From contig NZ_JAAOIX010000006.1 in assembly GCF_011440395.1 (NCBI RefSeq), positions 186,001 to 250,000 of the forward strand: a stretch of 64,000 nucleotides of DNA, in the 5' to 3' direction. Position numbers and translations under genes: made by a program. The notes below the pieces were generated by a model. It had not been told where the DNA came from. It saw nothing but the letters and a program-made list of their open reading frames with translations, and made no database searches. The stretch is from Pseudomaricurvus alcaniphilus (GTDB lineage Bacteria > Pseudomonadota > Gammaproteobacteria > Pseudomonadales > Cellvibrionaceae). This document shows positions 28,898-37,483 of this stretch, one piece after another (within the stretch, counting starts at the first letter, position 1; every line of letters starts with the position of its first letter).

Positions 28898-30235
28898 ATG
28901 AGTAGCGGTAAACGCATTGGCGCGAGCGCTAAAAAACCGGCTTCAGTGACAGCCAAAATTGCACTGGGACCCAAGCCTGCAAAGCACAAGCAACCTGCCC
29001 CTGCTGGCGATCTTGCTGGCTATAGGCTCAGCAAGCCCGCTACCGGCCTGGAGCAACGGGCGGATCGCACGGCGGCCAGAGTGATGGCAATGGGAGATGG
29101 GTGCGCCTCTGTCTCCGGCTCTGCCAAAGCGAGCCCGACAATCGGCAGGGCGGCTGTGGGCAGTTCATCGAAGCCAGCCCATGCCGCCGCGGGTAAGCCC
29201 CTGCCGGCGGCAGCACTGGATTATTTCCAACCGCGCTTCGCTGATCTGGATCTGGGTAGCGTCCGTTACCGGGATGACAACCGGGCCAACCTGAATGCCG
29301 CAGCCCTGAACGCGCGAGCCTACACTTTGGGGCAAACTATTTCATTTGCCCAAGGGCAATTTGACAGCAACAGTCACGATGGCAAGCGCTTGCTGGCCCA
29401 CGAATTGGCGCACATCGAGCACAACCAAGGTGCGGCGGGGCAGTATGACAACGCCATCTTCCGCGAAACCTGGAATATCGATGATGTAAACCAAATTGCT
29501 GAGCGGGGCATTCTGGTGCAACTGATTTTCAACGATACTTATGTGGATCATTTGCTCGGGCGGGGTTGGACTGCAGCCCGTAAAACCACATTCCGCACCG
29601 ATTTTGAAAGCTCCATTGAGAATACCTTCAACAACAGCAGTACCGCCTTGTACCCCCCGGCAAGTGCCAGTGATGTGTTGCCACAGCGCATTATCGATCG
29701 CGGTTACAAGCCCCAGGTGGATATTTCCCTGGTTCCCGATGGGGATTTCTCTGTGTCTGAGGATTGGGAGGTGGACGTATCTTCCAATCCGACCAGTGAG
29801 TTCCGGACTTCCAGCAGTAATCGCAGCCATGGCACCCTCGATGAAGCGGATAATGCTGCCATCGGTAAATCGTCGAGCGCACCAGGGGTGACCCAGATAC
29901 CGTCGGTGCATGAATTCGGTCATTTTATTGGTCTCGACCACCCCGGACACGGCTTGAGCGCCGCTGAGCGCAGTGCGGGTAGTTCAGAGTACAGCCATAC
30001 GGGAGCGGACGAACACGGTCATCCGGTGGATGGCCCCAATGATTTGATGGGCGGCGGGATGGGGCTGCGTCACTTCTATTTTGATGAGTGGGCCCAGGCG
30101 GTCGATCGACATATTATTGCGCTGCGCGAGCAGCGGGAGTCAGATGAGTTTTGGCGTTCTGTGGATGAGTTTTTCAACGGGGTGCCGGAGGTGGGTGATT
30201 TCCCACTGCCCACAGGGGATACGCGCATGGGCTAG
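28898..30235 (+). CDS. eCIS effector candidate: eCIS_core (DUF4157) plus metzincin zinc protease
   Basis: This 445-residue protein has a strong GAGGAGG ribosome-binding site. Residues 1–90 are a basic, disordered leader. Residues about 97–180 form a DUF4157/eCIS_core domain, with LPAAALDYFQPRFADLDLGSV and HELAH at 168–172. A second domain carries the complete metzincin motif HEFGHFIGLDH at 338–348, followed about 45 residues later by a Met-containing DLMGGGMGLRHF turn. DUF4157 proteins are typical cargo-associated proteins of eCIS loci. A secreted zinc-protease effector is therefore the likely role, inferred and untested. Confidence 0.87.
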   Translation: MSSGKRIGASAKKPASVTAKIALGPKPAKHKQPAPAGDLAGYRLSKPATGLEQRADRTAARVMAMGDGCASVSGSAKASPTIGRAAVGSSSKPAHAAAGKPLPAAALDYFQPRFADLDLGSVRYRDDNRANLNAAALNARAYTLGQTISFAQGQFDSNSHDGKRLLAHELAHIEHNQGAAGQYDNAIFRETWNIDDVNQIAERGILVQLIFNDTYVDHLLGRGWTAARKTTFRTDFESSIENTFNNSSTALYPPASASDVLPQRIIDRGYKPQVDISLVPDGDFSVSEDWEVDVSSNPTSEFRTSSSNRSHGTLDEADNAAIGKSSSAPGVTQIPSVHEFGHFIGLDHPGHGLSAAERSAGSSEYSHTGADEHGHPVDGPNDLMGGGMGLRHFYFDEWAQAVDRHIIALREQRESDEFWRSVDEFFNGVPEVGDFPLPTGDTRMG

Positions 30236-30328
30236 TCGTGGCCAGTTACGATGATTGCGGCCAGTCATACATTGGAGTTCATGGTGCGAGAACAGGCGGG
30301 GTTTGCAATTGTCATTGGACGTGCCGGA

Positions 30329-31318
30329 TCACTCCTCGGCGCAATAACTATCCCCGGGCTCGCAACAATCGATCACTGATTGGCCTTCGCAGCTTGTACA
30401 TTCGCCCGGGTGGATCAGTACCCAGCCGATGCGGTTGAAGAAAAAGTCGCGTTTGGTTTCATAGACGCCGGCAAAGCTGCTGCGGTAGCAACCTGTGTCG
30501 AACAGGGCCTGTACTGAAGGGCTGTCACTGTGTCCTTGCTTGACGTTGTCAGGGCTGCTGTCACTAAAACCGGTGCCACTAGTGCTGGAATTATCGGATT
30601 CCCTCGCACCAGCACGGGAGGCCAGGCTGACACCCCCCTGTTGCACTGTGTGGGTTAATTCATGGGCCATCAGGCTGACGTCGCGGTCACTTTGTTCGGC
30701 GCCGAGAAAAATGTGGTTCTGGTGGGTGAAAGCGCGGGCGTTGATCGCGGCCGTGGCAGTGTGGGCCGCGACGTTGTTATGTACTGTCACGCCGGATAAG
30801 TCGGCGCCGAGCACAGGTTCCACCCGATTGCGCACCTCCGCTGCCAGCGGTGTTCCGGCACCGGGTGCGGCGACAATGTTCTGCACACTGGCAATTCCGG
30901 GCCTGCTTGCCGGACTAGAGTCGCGGCTACTGGCCCCGGGTGATTGCGCCGCGGCAGATTTGGGCAATGTTGCCGGCTTGCGCTGCGCCGCAGCAGGTGC
31001 TGACCCCGCCACCTGGGTGGCCACCGCATCGGCTTCCTGTTCGTAGCGGTCGTTGACGGTGCCAACGTTGAGTTTGGGCTGCACCCCAGCGTTCTGTGCC
31101 GCTTGCTCTTCCTCGCACCCGGCACACAGCCGCTGGACCAGGTTGCCGGGTGCTTTAGAGAGGCTGGCTGGAGCAAGACGGGCGGGTAGTACCCCAGTGG
31201 CGATGTTATGCCAGAGGGAGCCAGCGTGGGGCTGGCGCGCGGTACTGGCCGCTTTTTTGCTGATTGATGACCCGCGAAAAGACCCCTGGGCACCGGCTTG
31301 TGACCTGAAAGCGTGCAT
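30329..31318 (-). CDS. Second eCIS_core (DUF4157) protein with a Cys-rich C-terminus
   Basis: This 329-residue protein runs opposite to the main cluster and converges on the metzincin gene. It has the standard eCIS_core layout: LVQRLCAGCEEE near residue 60, RYEQEADAVATQVAG at about 91–105, then LGADLSGVTVHNN and HELTHTVQQGG with HELTH at 219–223. The last 60 residues hold six cysteines (near TGCYRS and ECTSCEGQSVIDCC) and no known toxin motif. AGAGG precedes the ATG by about 6 bp. It is probably cargo or a cargo-loading factor; the C-terminal activity is unknown. Confidence 0.86.
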   Translation of the reverse strand: MHAFRSQAGAQGSFRGSSISKKAASTARQPHAGSLWHNIATGVLPARLAPASLSKAPGNLVQRLCAGCEEEQAAQNAGVQPKLNVGTVNDRYEQEADAVATQVAGSAPAAAQRKPATLPKSAAAQSPGASSRDSSPASRPGIASVQNIVAAPGAGTPLAAEVRNRVEPVLGADLSGVTVHNNVAAHTATAAINARAFTHQNHIFLGAEQSDRDVSLMAHELTHTVQQGGVSLASRAGARESDNSSTSGTGFSDSSPDNVKQGHSDSPSVQALFDTGCYRSSFAGVYETKRDFFFNRIGWVLIHPGECTSCEGQSVIDCCEPGDSYCAEE

Positions 31319-31551
31319 GGGCTGCCTCTTAATCTCAACTTGACGTGACCCTTAAAGGCTATCACTTTCCACAAATTCAGAACCAACACCATTTGGTACT
31401 ATCAGTTTCCGTCTTTATATCGACTAAGTGCTTTATAAAGGGTCTGCACAACTCGTAAAATGAATTATGGGCAGGCTTATCTGGCAGTGTGGCACCGGGC
31501 AATCGACCCGCGAACGGGTTGCCGCTGCGGCCATTTCAGTTGAGGACGATT
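31319..31551. promoter_or_regulatory. Divergent intergenic region between the two cargo-side genes
   Basis: This 233-bp stretch separates the minus-strand DUF4157 gene from the plus-strand Gly-rich gene, so it must hold promoters for both unless the latter is read from elsewhere. It is AT-richer than its neighbours. A ten-base palindrome CTTTATAAAG lies near 31431–31440. No clear sigma-70 pair or known operator could be fixed by eye. Confidence 0.4.
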
Positions 31552-32337
31552 ATGTTTGCATCACAGCGCCATCACAGTACTGCTACCCAGGGCCGCAGCC
31601 CGGCGCCGAAAGCTCCCGCGCCGGGCAAGTCGCCTGCTGGCAATCACTGGAGTCACCTCGCGGCGGGGGAGCGCTACCAACCGGTCTCGATCTCCCGCAC
31701 TGATGGTGACCTGATCCAGCGCCAGGAGGACGAAGAAGAGCAGGGCTTCGACTATAACTTGCTACCGCCACGCCTGGGCTATCGCAGCGGCCCGTTCTCC
31801 GCCTCTGCCGACACCTCGCAAGCAGCGCTCGGCTACCGCACCGGGTTCGGCGCGCTGGGCCTGGGTTACAGCTACGGCAATGACATCTATGGCAGTGCCA
31901 GTTTTGGGCCAGGTTTCCGGGCCCGGCTGGGGTTTAACCCGGGCAGCGGCGTCGGCAGTTTGCAGCTGGGTGGTAAACCGGGGCCCTTCAGTTATGGCCT
32001 CGGAGCCAATACCACGGGTGCGCTCAATGCCAGTTTTGGCTATGGTGCGCCGCTGTTGCCCATGCCCAACGTCTTCTCGTCCCAGGCCCAGGCCGCCGGT
32101 GGCGCCTTGCCCGGGCTGGTCGGGGCGGCGCCGCAGTTCCTCAATGATCCGCTGGCGGCATACTCGGCCAACAGCGAAGCCATCGGCAGTGTCGGCAAAT
32201 TCGCCGGCACCGCGGGTAAACTCTACGGCCAACAGCAACAGGGCGGTGGCGCACTGCCGTTTGGGGCGGGCCTGCAGTTGGGTTACGACCCGCAGTTGGG
32301 TATGAGCATCTTTCTCGGCGCCCAGGGCAGTTTTTAA
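31552..32337 (+). CDS. Gly-rich eCIS-associated protein
   Basis: ATG 31552 is chosen over an upstream ATG at 31489 because GAGGA lies about 7 bp before it. The product has 261 residues. A basic Pro/Ala/Ser leader is followed by DLIQRQEDEEEQG, reminiscent of the linker seen in the neighbouring DUF4157 protein (VQRLCAGCEEEQ). Then comes LLPPRLGYRSGPFSASA and a long Gly/Tyr/Ser-rich region of alternating residues, which looks beta-repetitive. No catalytic motif is visible. Position and the shared linker suggest cargo or a surface protein; the function is unknown. Confidence 0.7.
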   Translation: MFASQRHHSTATQGRSPAPKAPAPGKSPAGNHWSHLAAGERYQPVSISRTDGDLIQRQEDEEEQGFDYNLLPPRLGYRSGPFSASADTSQAALGYRTGFGALGLGYSYGNDIYGSASFGPGFRARLGFNPGSGVGSLQLGGKPGPFSYGLGANTTGALNASFGYGAPLLPMPNVFSSQAQAAGGALPGLVGAAPQFLNDPLAAYSANSEAIGSVGKFAGTAGKLYGQQQQGGGALPFGAGLQLGYDPQLGMSIFLGAQGSF

Positions 32338-32644
32338 GCGCCAGCCTTTTCCACATTGTTGCCAGGCGCTAGTCAGCACTTTTGGGTGCCTGGCAGGGGG
32401 CCTGTGTATGCACTCACCCGGCGCATATTGGCGGGGGCAGTACAGTTTGGCGCGGTAATTGCTGTCTGGTAGTTGCTGGATGGTAATCGCTGGATGGTAA
32501 TTAGCGGTTGATCGTTACCTCGCTTGAACTGCACCAGCAACGATTGTGTCGTTTACATACGATTGGATTTAGCGATAGCGGCGATTTGATGGTTTAATGC
32601 CGGGGGGCGAACTGTCGCCTTTAATTTTGTAAAAAGGATCCAGA
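32338..32644. other. Intergenic region at the right edge of the eCIS cluster, with hairpins and tandem 14-bp repeats
   Basis: Just after the Gly-rich gene, TGCCAGGC and GCCTGGCA near 32360–32400 can pair, and GCGCC/GGCGC around 32338–32370 offers an alternative hairpin; neither has a T-run. Four 14-bp units close to TGGTAATCGCTGGA run from 32453 to 32508. The remaining bases up to 32644 should hold the djlA promoter; AAGGA precedes its ATG. Confidence 0.7.
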
Positions 32645-33466
32645 ATGTTTGCAGGAAAGTTAATTGGCGGCTTGCTCGGCTTTTTCGGCGGCGGTTTTCT
32701 CGGTGCCATTATCGGTGTGTTGATCGGCAGCCTGTTTGACCGCGCCATGAACCGTTTGCAGGACGATGAGTCGCCGGCCCAGTTGCAGGCGATCCAGGCG
32801 GTATTTTTCCGCAGTGCCTTTACCCTGATCGGTTATCTGGCCAAGGCCGACGGGCGCGTGTCGGAAGATGAAGTGCAGCAAACCCAGCGGCTGATGGAGG
32901 AGATGGGGCTTACGCCTGAGCACAAGCGCGATGCGATCAAATACTTCAAGGCCGGCTCGGCGGCAGGCTTTGACCCGGAGGAAACCCTGCACAATTTTCG
33001 CGAGGTGTGTGGCCGACGACCGCAACTGGCGCGCATGATTTTGCTGTACCTGTTCAATACTGCCATATCCGACGGTAACTTTGACGAGGCCGAGGTGGCG
33101 ATACTGCGCCAGATCGCCGACGGATTGGGCTTTTCCAGCTTCGCTTTTGAGCAATTATTGCGCATGGTGCGCGCCCAGGGGGCATTTCGCGGTGGTCAAT
33201 ACCAGGGCGGGGCCGGGGCACGCAGCCAGGTTGACGAACTGTCGGCGGCCTATGCGGCGCTGGATGTCAGCAAGGCCGACAGCGATGCCGAAATCAAGCA
33301 AGCCTACCGGCGCCTGATGAGTGAGAATCACCCGGACAAATTGATTGGCCAGGGGGTGCCTGCGGATATGGTGAAAGCCGCCACCGAGCGCTCCCAGGAA
33401 ATCCAGGCCGCCTACGATGTGATCAAGCGGGCCCGCAAGGTTGAGGCTCCGGCTACGTCTGTTTAA
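32645..33466 (+). CDS. djlA: DjlA-like membrane-anchored DnaJ co-chaperone
   Basis: This 273-residue protein has the DjlA architecture. A Gly-rich N-terminal membrane segment (about residues 5–30, GGLLGFFGGGFLGAIIGVLI) is followed by a TerB-like domain (about 55–170, including YLAKADGRVSEDEV and NTAISDGNFDEAEVAIL). A Gly/Gln linker leads to a C-terminal J domain with the HPD motif in ENHPDK near residue 231. DjlA stimulates DnaK ATPase at the inner membrane. It marks the return to housekeeping genes after the eCIS cluster. Confidence 0.93.
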   Translation: MFAGKLIGGLLGFFGGGFLGAIIGVLIGSLFDRAMNRLQDDESPAQLQAIQAVFFRSAFTLIGYLAKADGRVSEDEVQQTQRLMEEMGLTPEHKRDAIKYFKAGSAAGFDPEETLHNFREVCGRRPQLARMILLYLFNTAISDGNFDEAEVAILRQIADGLGFSSFAFEQLLRMVRAQGAFRGGQYQGGAGARSQVDELSAAYAALDVSKADSDAEIKQAYRRLMSENHPDKLIGQGVPADMVKAATERSQEIQAAYDVIKRARKVEAPATSV

Positions 33467-33518
33467 GAGCTAAAATTTTAAGAAACTGCTCGGGGTACCA
33501 GCTTAGGAGCCCCGGTAA

Positions 33519-34601
33519 TCAATCAAACCTCAGTACATTGATGGGCGGCAGGTGGTTGGAGAGACACTGCCAATGGTCGCCCTGGTCTTCACTCACCCAA
33601 AGATTACCGGTTGTTGAACCGAACGCCAGCAGCTTGCCACTGCTGTCCACATCCAGTGCGTGGCGGTACACCAGGTCATAGGCCGGCGGGTTGGGCAAAC
33701 CCGCACTTAATACCTCGAAGCTGGCGCCGCCGTCCCGTGTGCGGGTGACCACTAGTCGGTCGTCCACCGGCACCCGTCGTTCATCTTTGATCGCCGGTAC
33801 AAACCAGGCAGTGGCGGGATCCTTGGGGTGAACGGCTACCGCAAAGCCAAATGTCGATGGCCCGGCACTGTTGATCTCCTGCCAGTTGTGGCCGCCGTCG
33901 GTGGAGCGAAAAATACCGTTGTGATGTTGAATCCACAGATGTTGTGGCGCGGCCGCGCAGCAGACCATGCGGTGGGGGTCCTGGGAGACGGGGTCGTAGG
34001 CCTGTTCCGGCGGCAGAAAGGCAGCGCGCAGGCCCTGGCCGGTCTGGGTCCAGTTGTCGCCACCGTCTGTGGTCTCCCAAACACCGCCGCAGGATACCGC
34101 CAGGCGCAGGGTGTTGCTGGCCTGGGGGTGTACGCAGATAGAGTGAATGCCCGGTTGATCGTAACCGCCGCCAAACCAGTTCTGCCGCTCCGGCCGCTGC
34201 CACAGTGACTCAACCAGGGTCCAGCTGGCGCCACTGTCGGTGGACTTGAACAGGCCGCCGGGAATGGTGCCGGCCCAGAGCAGCCCGGGCTGGTCGGCGC
34301 CACCGGGAACCAGCTCCCACAGCTGTTGCAGTGACGGGCCGTCGGCGCCCTCTGCCTGGGGAAATTGCGGTGCCGCGATTTCAGTCCACTGGCTCGCAGC
34401 GGCAGCCCGGCGGTGCAACTTGACGCCAAAATGGCCGAGATTGAGGGCGGCGTATTGATCCCCGCTGCGCCAATCTTGCAGCAGCATGGTGACCGGATCC
34501 CCTAAAAATTCCGCCTCGCCGGCCTGCTGCCATTGGCCGTCCGCCTGGCGTTGGAATGCGAACAAGCCTTTGCGTGTACCCACTCTCAGTGTTGCGCCCA
34601 T
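33519..34601 (-). CDS. BNR/sortilin-like beta-propeller protein
   Basis: This 360-residue protein has repeated propeller blades with the Ser-x-Asp-x-Gly-x-x-Trp pattern: FKSTDSGASWTLVES, WETTDGGDNWTQTG, FRSTDGGHNWQEI, RTRDGGASFEVL and VSEDQGDHWQCL. These are BNR (Asp-box) repeats of the sialidase/VPS10/YCF48 type. No signal peptide is obvious, so it may be cytoplasmic, and no enzyme activity can be assigned. GGGAGA lies before the ATG. It is followed on the same strand, upstream, by the MoaD-like gene and may share an operon with it. Confidence 0.88.
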   Translation of the reverse strand: MGATLRVGTRKGLFAFQRQADGQWQQAGEAEFLGDPVTMLLQDWRSGDQYAALNLGHFGVKLHRRAAAASQWTEIAAPQFPQAEGADGPSLQQLWELVPGGADQPGLLWAGTIPGGLFKSTDSGASWTLVESLWQRPERQNWFGGGYDQPGIHSICVHPQASNTLRLAVSCGGVWETTDGGDNWTQTGQGLRAAFLPPEQAYDPVSQDPHRMVCCAAAPQHLWIQHHNGIFRSTDGGHNWQEINSAGPSTFGFAVAVHPKDPATAWFVPAIKDERRVPVDDRLVVTRTRDGGASFEVLSAGLPNPPAYDLVYRHALDVDSSGKLLAFGSTTGNLWVSEDQGDHWQCLSNHLPPINVLRFD

Positions 34602-34651
34602 TGCTGCTTCTCCCTGTTATAGCCTGGATGTCCAACTGTGAAAGATTGCCC

Positions 34652-34921
34652 TTAGCCGCCCGATAAAGCCTGCAAAACGTAGACATCGGAGTCCGGCCGC
34701 AGTGGATCGCTGAGCTGCTCGCGGTCCTGCAGCAGGCGGCCATCGATAAATACAGCGATGTTCTTGCGCAGTTGCTGTTGGTCGTCGAAGATGTATCCGG
34801 CCAGGCGCTGGTTGTGGGCAAAGACGGACTGCAGGGCAGTGCCCAGGGTGCTCGCCTCAACCTCCCGGGTGGGACAATCGACGTAGCGTTGCAGGTGACT
34901 GGTGAAATGAATGCGGGCCAT
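34652..34921 (-). CDS. MoaD/ThiS-like ubiquitin-fold protein
   Basis: This 89-residue protein ends in LSGG, the C-terminal Gly-Gly needed for adenylation and thiocarboxylation in the MoaD/ThiS family. The beta-grasp pattern is visible (IHFTSHLQRYVDCP, LGTALQSVFAHNQRLAGYIFDD, IAVFIDGRLL, DVYVLQALSGG). It lies 50 bp upstream of the propeller gene on the same strand. Which sulfur or ligation pathway it serves is not clear, because no ThiF/MoeB-type partner is adjacent. Confidence 0.87.
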   Translation of the reverse strand: MARIHFTSHLQRYVDCPTREVEASTLGTALQSVFAHNQRLAGYIFDDQQQLRKNIAVFIDGRLLQDREQLSDPLRPDSDVYVLQALSGG

Positions 34922-35151
34922 AGTCGGCGACCTCGCTGCTGGGCAACTGCGGTCAGGATACTACTCTGCGGCTACTGTTGTCTCGCTGTCTTTGTCCGCA
35001 AGCATTGGTGTTAGCCATAACCTGGATAATGGGCTGGATATTGGGGCTGCGTCAGTGCCTAACTGGGGTTAGACTAGGGCCAAGGCAGGTTGGACGTCGG
35101 GCCGCGGGCCGGGCGCGCAAAACCATGCCGTAGGGAGCAGGAAACTCAACC

Positions 35152-35391
35152 ATGAAAAAACTGGAAAACGAAAAAGAGTTGGTAAAAAAGGCGCTGACCG
35201 TCGGTATGAACTACGCCGAAAAGCGCGGCGCTGCCAAGTTTGAAGCCACCGATTCGGCCAATGACCGGCTGCTCTATATCTATCGCTTGCTGGTGCACGA
35301 CAAGCTGCTGCACCCGCTGCCGGAAGATCAGGTGTCACAAAAATCCATCCGCCACAAGCTGGCGATCTGGGCATCGAAGCTGGAGTCCTGA
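35152..35391 (+). CDS. Small DUF5062-like protein
   Basis: This 79-residue protein (MKKLENEKELVKKALTVGMN…, SANDRLLYIYRLLVHDKLL, KHKLAIWASKLES-like end) resembles the DUF5062 family found in marine gammaproteobacteria. It is predicted all-helical and cytoplasmic, with no known function. It stands alone on the plus strand and converges on mgsA, with only 4 bp between the stop codons. Confidence 0.83.
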   Translation: MKKLENEKELVKKALTVGMNYAEKRGAAKFEATDSANDRLLYIYRLLVHDKLLHPLPEDQVSQKSIRHKLAIWASKLES

Positions 35392-35395
35392 GGGG

Positions 35396-35848
35396 CTAGC
35401 GTTCGGCCAGATAGCGCTCGTAGTCCGGCGCCATCCTGCTGCTGGACCCGGCAAACAGTGATGAGGTGACGATCAGGTCGGCGGTGCTCTGGTTGCAGGC
35501 CACCGGGATGTTCCAGACCGCGGCCAGGCGCAGCAGGGCCTTGACGTCGGGGTCGTGAGGCTGGGCGGCGAGCGGGTCCCAAAAGAAAATCAGGATGTCG
35601 ATTTTGCCCTCGGTAATCAGTGCGCCGATCTGCTGGTCACCACCCAGCGGACCGCTGATCAGCTTGTTGATTGGCAGGCCGGTCTCCGCTTCGATGAGTT
35701 TGCCGGTGGTGCCGGTGGCGTAAAACTTGTGTGGTTGCAACTGCTGCAAGTGTTGCTTGCACCAGCCGAGCAAGTCCGCTTTCTTGTGGTCGTGGGCGAC
35801 CAGGGCCAGGGTTTTGGTGGCGGGTACAGTGATCGATTTGTAATGCAT
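35396..35848 (-). CDS. mgsA: Methylglyoxal synthase
   Basis: The 150-residue product (family usually about 150) converts dihydroxyacetone phosphate to methylglyoxal and phosphate, a bypass of lower glycolysis under phosphate limitation. Family motifs are [27 protein letters not shown] (phosphate-binding), [14 protein letters not shown] with the catalytic Asp, and [23 protein letters not shown]. The ATG at 35848 gives the normal length; longer frames upstream add a non-family leader. The next gene upstream on the same strand is the DUF2244-like gene, 25 bp away. Confidence 0.96.
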   Translation of the reverse strand: MHYKSITVPATKTLALVAHDHKKADLLGWCKQHLQQLQPHKFYATGTTGKLIEAETGLPINKLISGPLGGDQQIGALITEGKIDILIFFWDPLAAQPHDPDVKALLRLAAVWNIPVACNQSTADLIVTSSLFAGSSSRMAPDYERYLAER

Positions 35849-35873
35849 AAGAATGGCTGCAATGGTTTCCAGG

Positions 35874-36377
35874 TTATTGTGGTTCGGAGGCGGTCTGGTA
35901 GCGACGCACCAGCAGGCCAAGGCGCTTGAATTCGGCCAGTGCCTGTTGCTTGTCTTGCTGGTTGAGGAAATAGCCTAGCACGATATGGTGGTGGTGGTCA
36001 TAAATGCTCAATTCGGCGGCGTCCAGCGGGTTTTCGGGCTCCGCCAGGGAGAGCCGGGTCTGGTCCCGTTGTAACTGCCAGCTCTGGTCGGGGCAGCGGC
36101 AGCCGCACTGCACTAGAATAATCTCCGCGGAACAGATCACCACCTGGCGCTGATAGGTGGCCTGGCAGACACGGTAGATAAAGTAAGCCGCCAGCCCGGC
36201 TTCGAGACCGGCAAACGGCAGGATTACCCAGGCCCCGACAAAGGCCCAGAAAACCCCGATCGCCAGGGTGGTACCGCACAGCAAAAACAGGAACAGTCGC
36301 GTCTCGGCCCAGCTGGCGGAGCGGTTGGGCAGCAGCGTGATAATGGTATTGTTATTCTGCCGGGCGGTGACAACCAT
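35874..36377 (-). CDS. DUF2244-like membrane protein
   Basis: The ATG at 36377, preceded by AAGGGG, gives 167 residues. Two adjacent hydrophobic segments at about residues 27–70 ([20 protein letters not shown] and [19 protein letters not shown]) form an integral membrane hairpin, followed by a soluble beta-rich tail ([31 protein letters not shown]). The layout fits DUF2244 proteins, whose function is not established. It lies upstream of mgsA on the same strand and may be cotranscribed. Confidence 0.82.
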   Translation of the reverse strand: MVVTARQNNNTIITLLPNRSASWAETRLFLFLLCGTTLAIGVFWAFVGAWVILPFAGLEAGLAAYFIYRVCQATYQRQVVICSAEIILVQCGCRCPDQSWQLQRDQTRLSLAEPENPLDAAELSIYDHHHHIVLGYFLNQQDKQQALAEFKRLGLLVRRYQTASEPQ

Positions 36378-36577
36378 AGTGAAACCCCTTGCACATATAG
36401 CCAGTATACGCCGCAATGGGAGATTTGGTAGACGTTCGGATGCCCTGTCACCGGGCTGCAGCAGATCATGGTTTGCGCGGGAGAACTGATACCGGTGCGG
36501 CGGCTGAAGACTTTTCCGGGGCGAAGAAACGGGTATGATGCATCTGGATTTTTAACTGAAGCGGGTGTGGGCTATTT

Positions 36578-37090
36578 ATGTCGTCTGACACGTATTCACT
36601 GGCGCAGCGCGTGGGGCAGGAATTGCTGCAGCGAGGCTGGCGCATTGGCACTGCCGAGTCCTGCACTGGCGGCCTGTTGGCCGCGGCAATTACCGATGTG
36701 CCGGGCAGTTCCAACTGGTTTGATGAAGGGCTGGTTACCTACGCCAACAGCAGCAAGCAGCGTCTGCTGGGGGTGTCGGCCGCGGACCTGGAACAGTATG
36801 GGGCCGTCAGCCAGTCGGTGGTGGAGGCAATGGTAGCCGGGGTGCTGGCCCGCGGAGCCGATGTGGCCGTCGCCACAAGTGGCGTCGCCGGCCCCGATGG
36901 CGGCACGGCCGATAAACCGGTGGGCACGGTCTGGTTTGCCTGGGCACTGCCGGGCAAGGTGCTGACCGTCCGGCAACAGTTGCCCGGTGATCGCCAGGCG
37001 GTGCGCCAGCAGGCCACGGTGGTGGCACTGGAGAAGCTACTGGCGTTGCTGCAGGAAGGTGGCCCTGACGCACCGGGACAAAAGTATTAA
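36578..37090 (+). CDS. pncC: PncC/CinA C-terminal-type nicotinamide-nucleotide amidase
   Basis: This stand-alone CinA C-terminal domain of 170 residues deamidates nicotinamide mononucleotide in NAD salvage. Conserved features are TAESCTGGLLAAAITDVPGSS near residues 25–45, YANSSKQRLLGV, YGAVSQSVVEAM and ATSGVAGPDGGTADKPVGTVWFA near residues 101–123. It sits directly upstream of recA, as in many gammaproteobacteria, but a 393-bp regulatory gap separates them, so recA has its own promoter. Confidence 0.93.
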   Translation: MSSDTYSLAQRVGQELLQRGWRIGTAESCTGGLLAAAITDVPGSSNWFDEGLVTYANSSKQRLLGVSAADLEQYGAVSQSVVEAMVAGVLARGADVAVATSGVAGPDGGTADKPVGTVWFAWALPGKVLTVRQQLPGDRQAVRQQATVVALEKLLALLQEGGPDAPGQKY

Positions 37091-37202
37091 TCTGCCTGCA
37101 GTAACCAACCTGCCTGCGGTTTTAGCCGTTATCCGGGCTTGATCGTCACTGCAAGGGTTTGAAATACTGGCGTGGCAAGCAGTTGCAGAGTGGCAGTAAA
37201 AT

Positions 37203-37240
37203 CACTGTATAAAAAAATAGTACTGGTTGCTTGTACAGTA
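37203..37240 (+). promoter_or_regulatory. Tandem LexA (SOS) boxes upstream of recA
   Basis: TACTGGTTGCTTGTACAGTA at 37221–37240 fits the gammaproteobacterial LexA consensus (CTGT-N8-ACAG with TA flanks) except for one base. CACTGTATAAAAAAATAGTA at 37203–37222 is a second near-match that shares two bases with the first. Both lie about 245–280 bp upstream of the recA start. They imply SOS control of recA, probably by overlap with its promoter; the transcription start was not resolved. Confidence 0.82.
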
Positions 37241-37332
37241 AAAAGAATTATGCTTCAATGCAGCCAAGTTTTCCTGAATGTGTCTGCCTGGATCGTCGCT
37301 TCGAAACGGAGTTAATGGATTTGCTCTGAAGT

Positions 37333-37395
37333 TGGTTTAATAGAGCTGGTTTAATAACTGCTTTAATAGCTGGTTTAATAGAGCTGATTTAATAG
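37333..37395 (+). repeat. Degenerate tandem repeats in the recA leader
   Basis: Five units close to TGGTTTAATAGAGC follow each other from 37333. Their lengths are about 14, 15, 9, 14 and 11 bp. They lie between the LexA boxes and the recA ATG, so they would be in the 5' leader RNA if transcription starts near the boxes. No protein is encoded. The rest of the 393-bp gap holds no gene I can support. Confidence 0.82.
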
Positions 37396-37483
37396 ATTTA
37401 TAGCGTGCGTTATGCGCGAGATCGAAGGCCGAACTGCAAGACTGAACGTTCAGCGAGTCATCAATTGATACAAGGGGTTAGTC

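Noticed and set aside
30238-30438. A small plus-strand frame directly after the metzincin gene
   Set aside because: It overlaps the end of the convergent DUF4157 gene antisense, lacks a ribosome-binding site and shows no conserved pattern.
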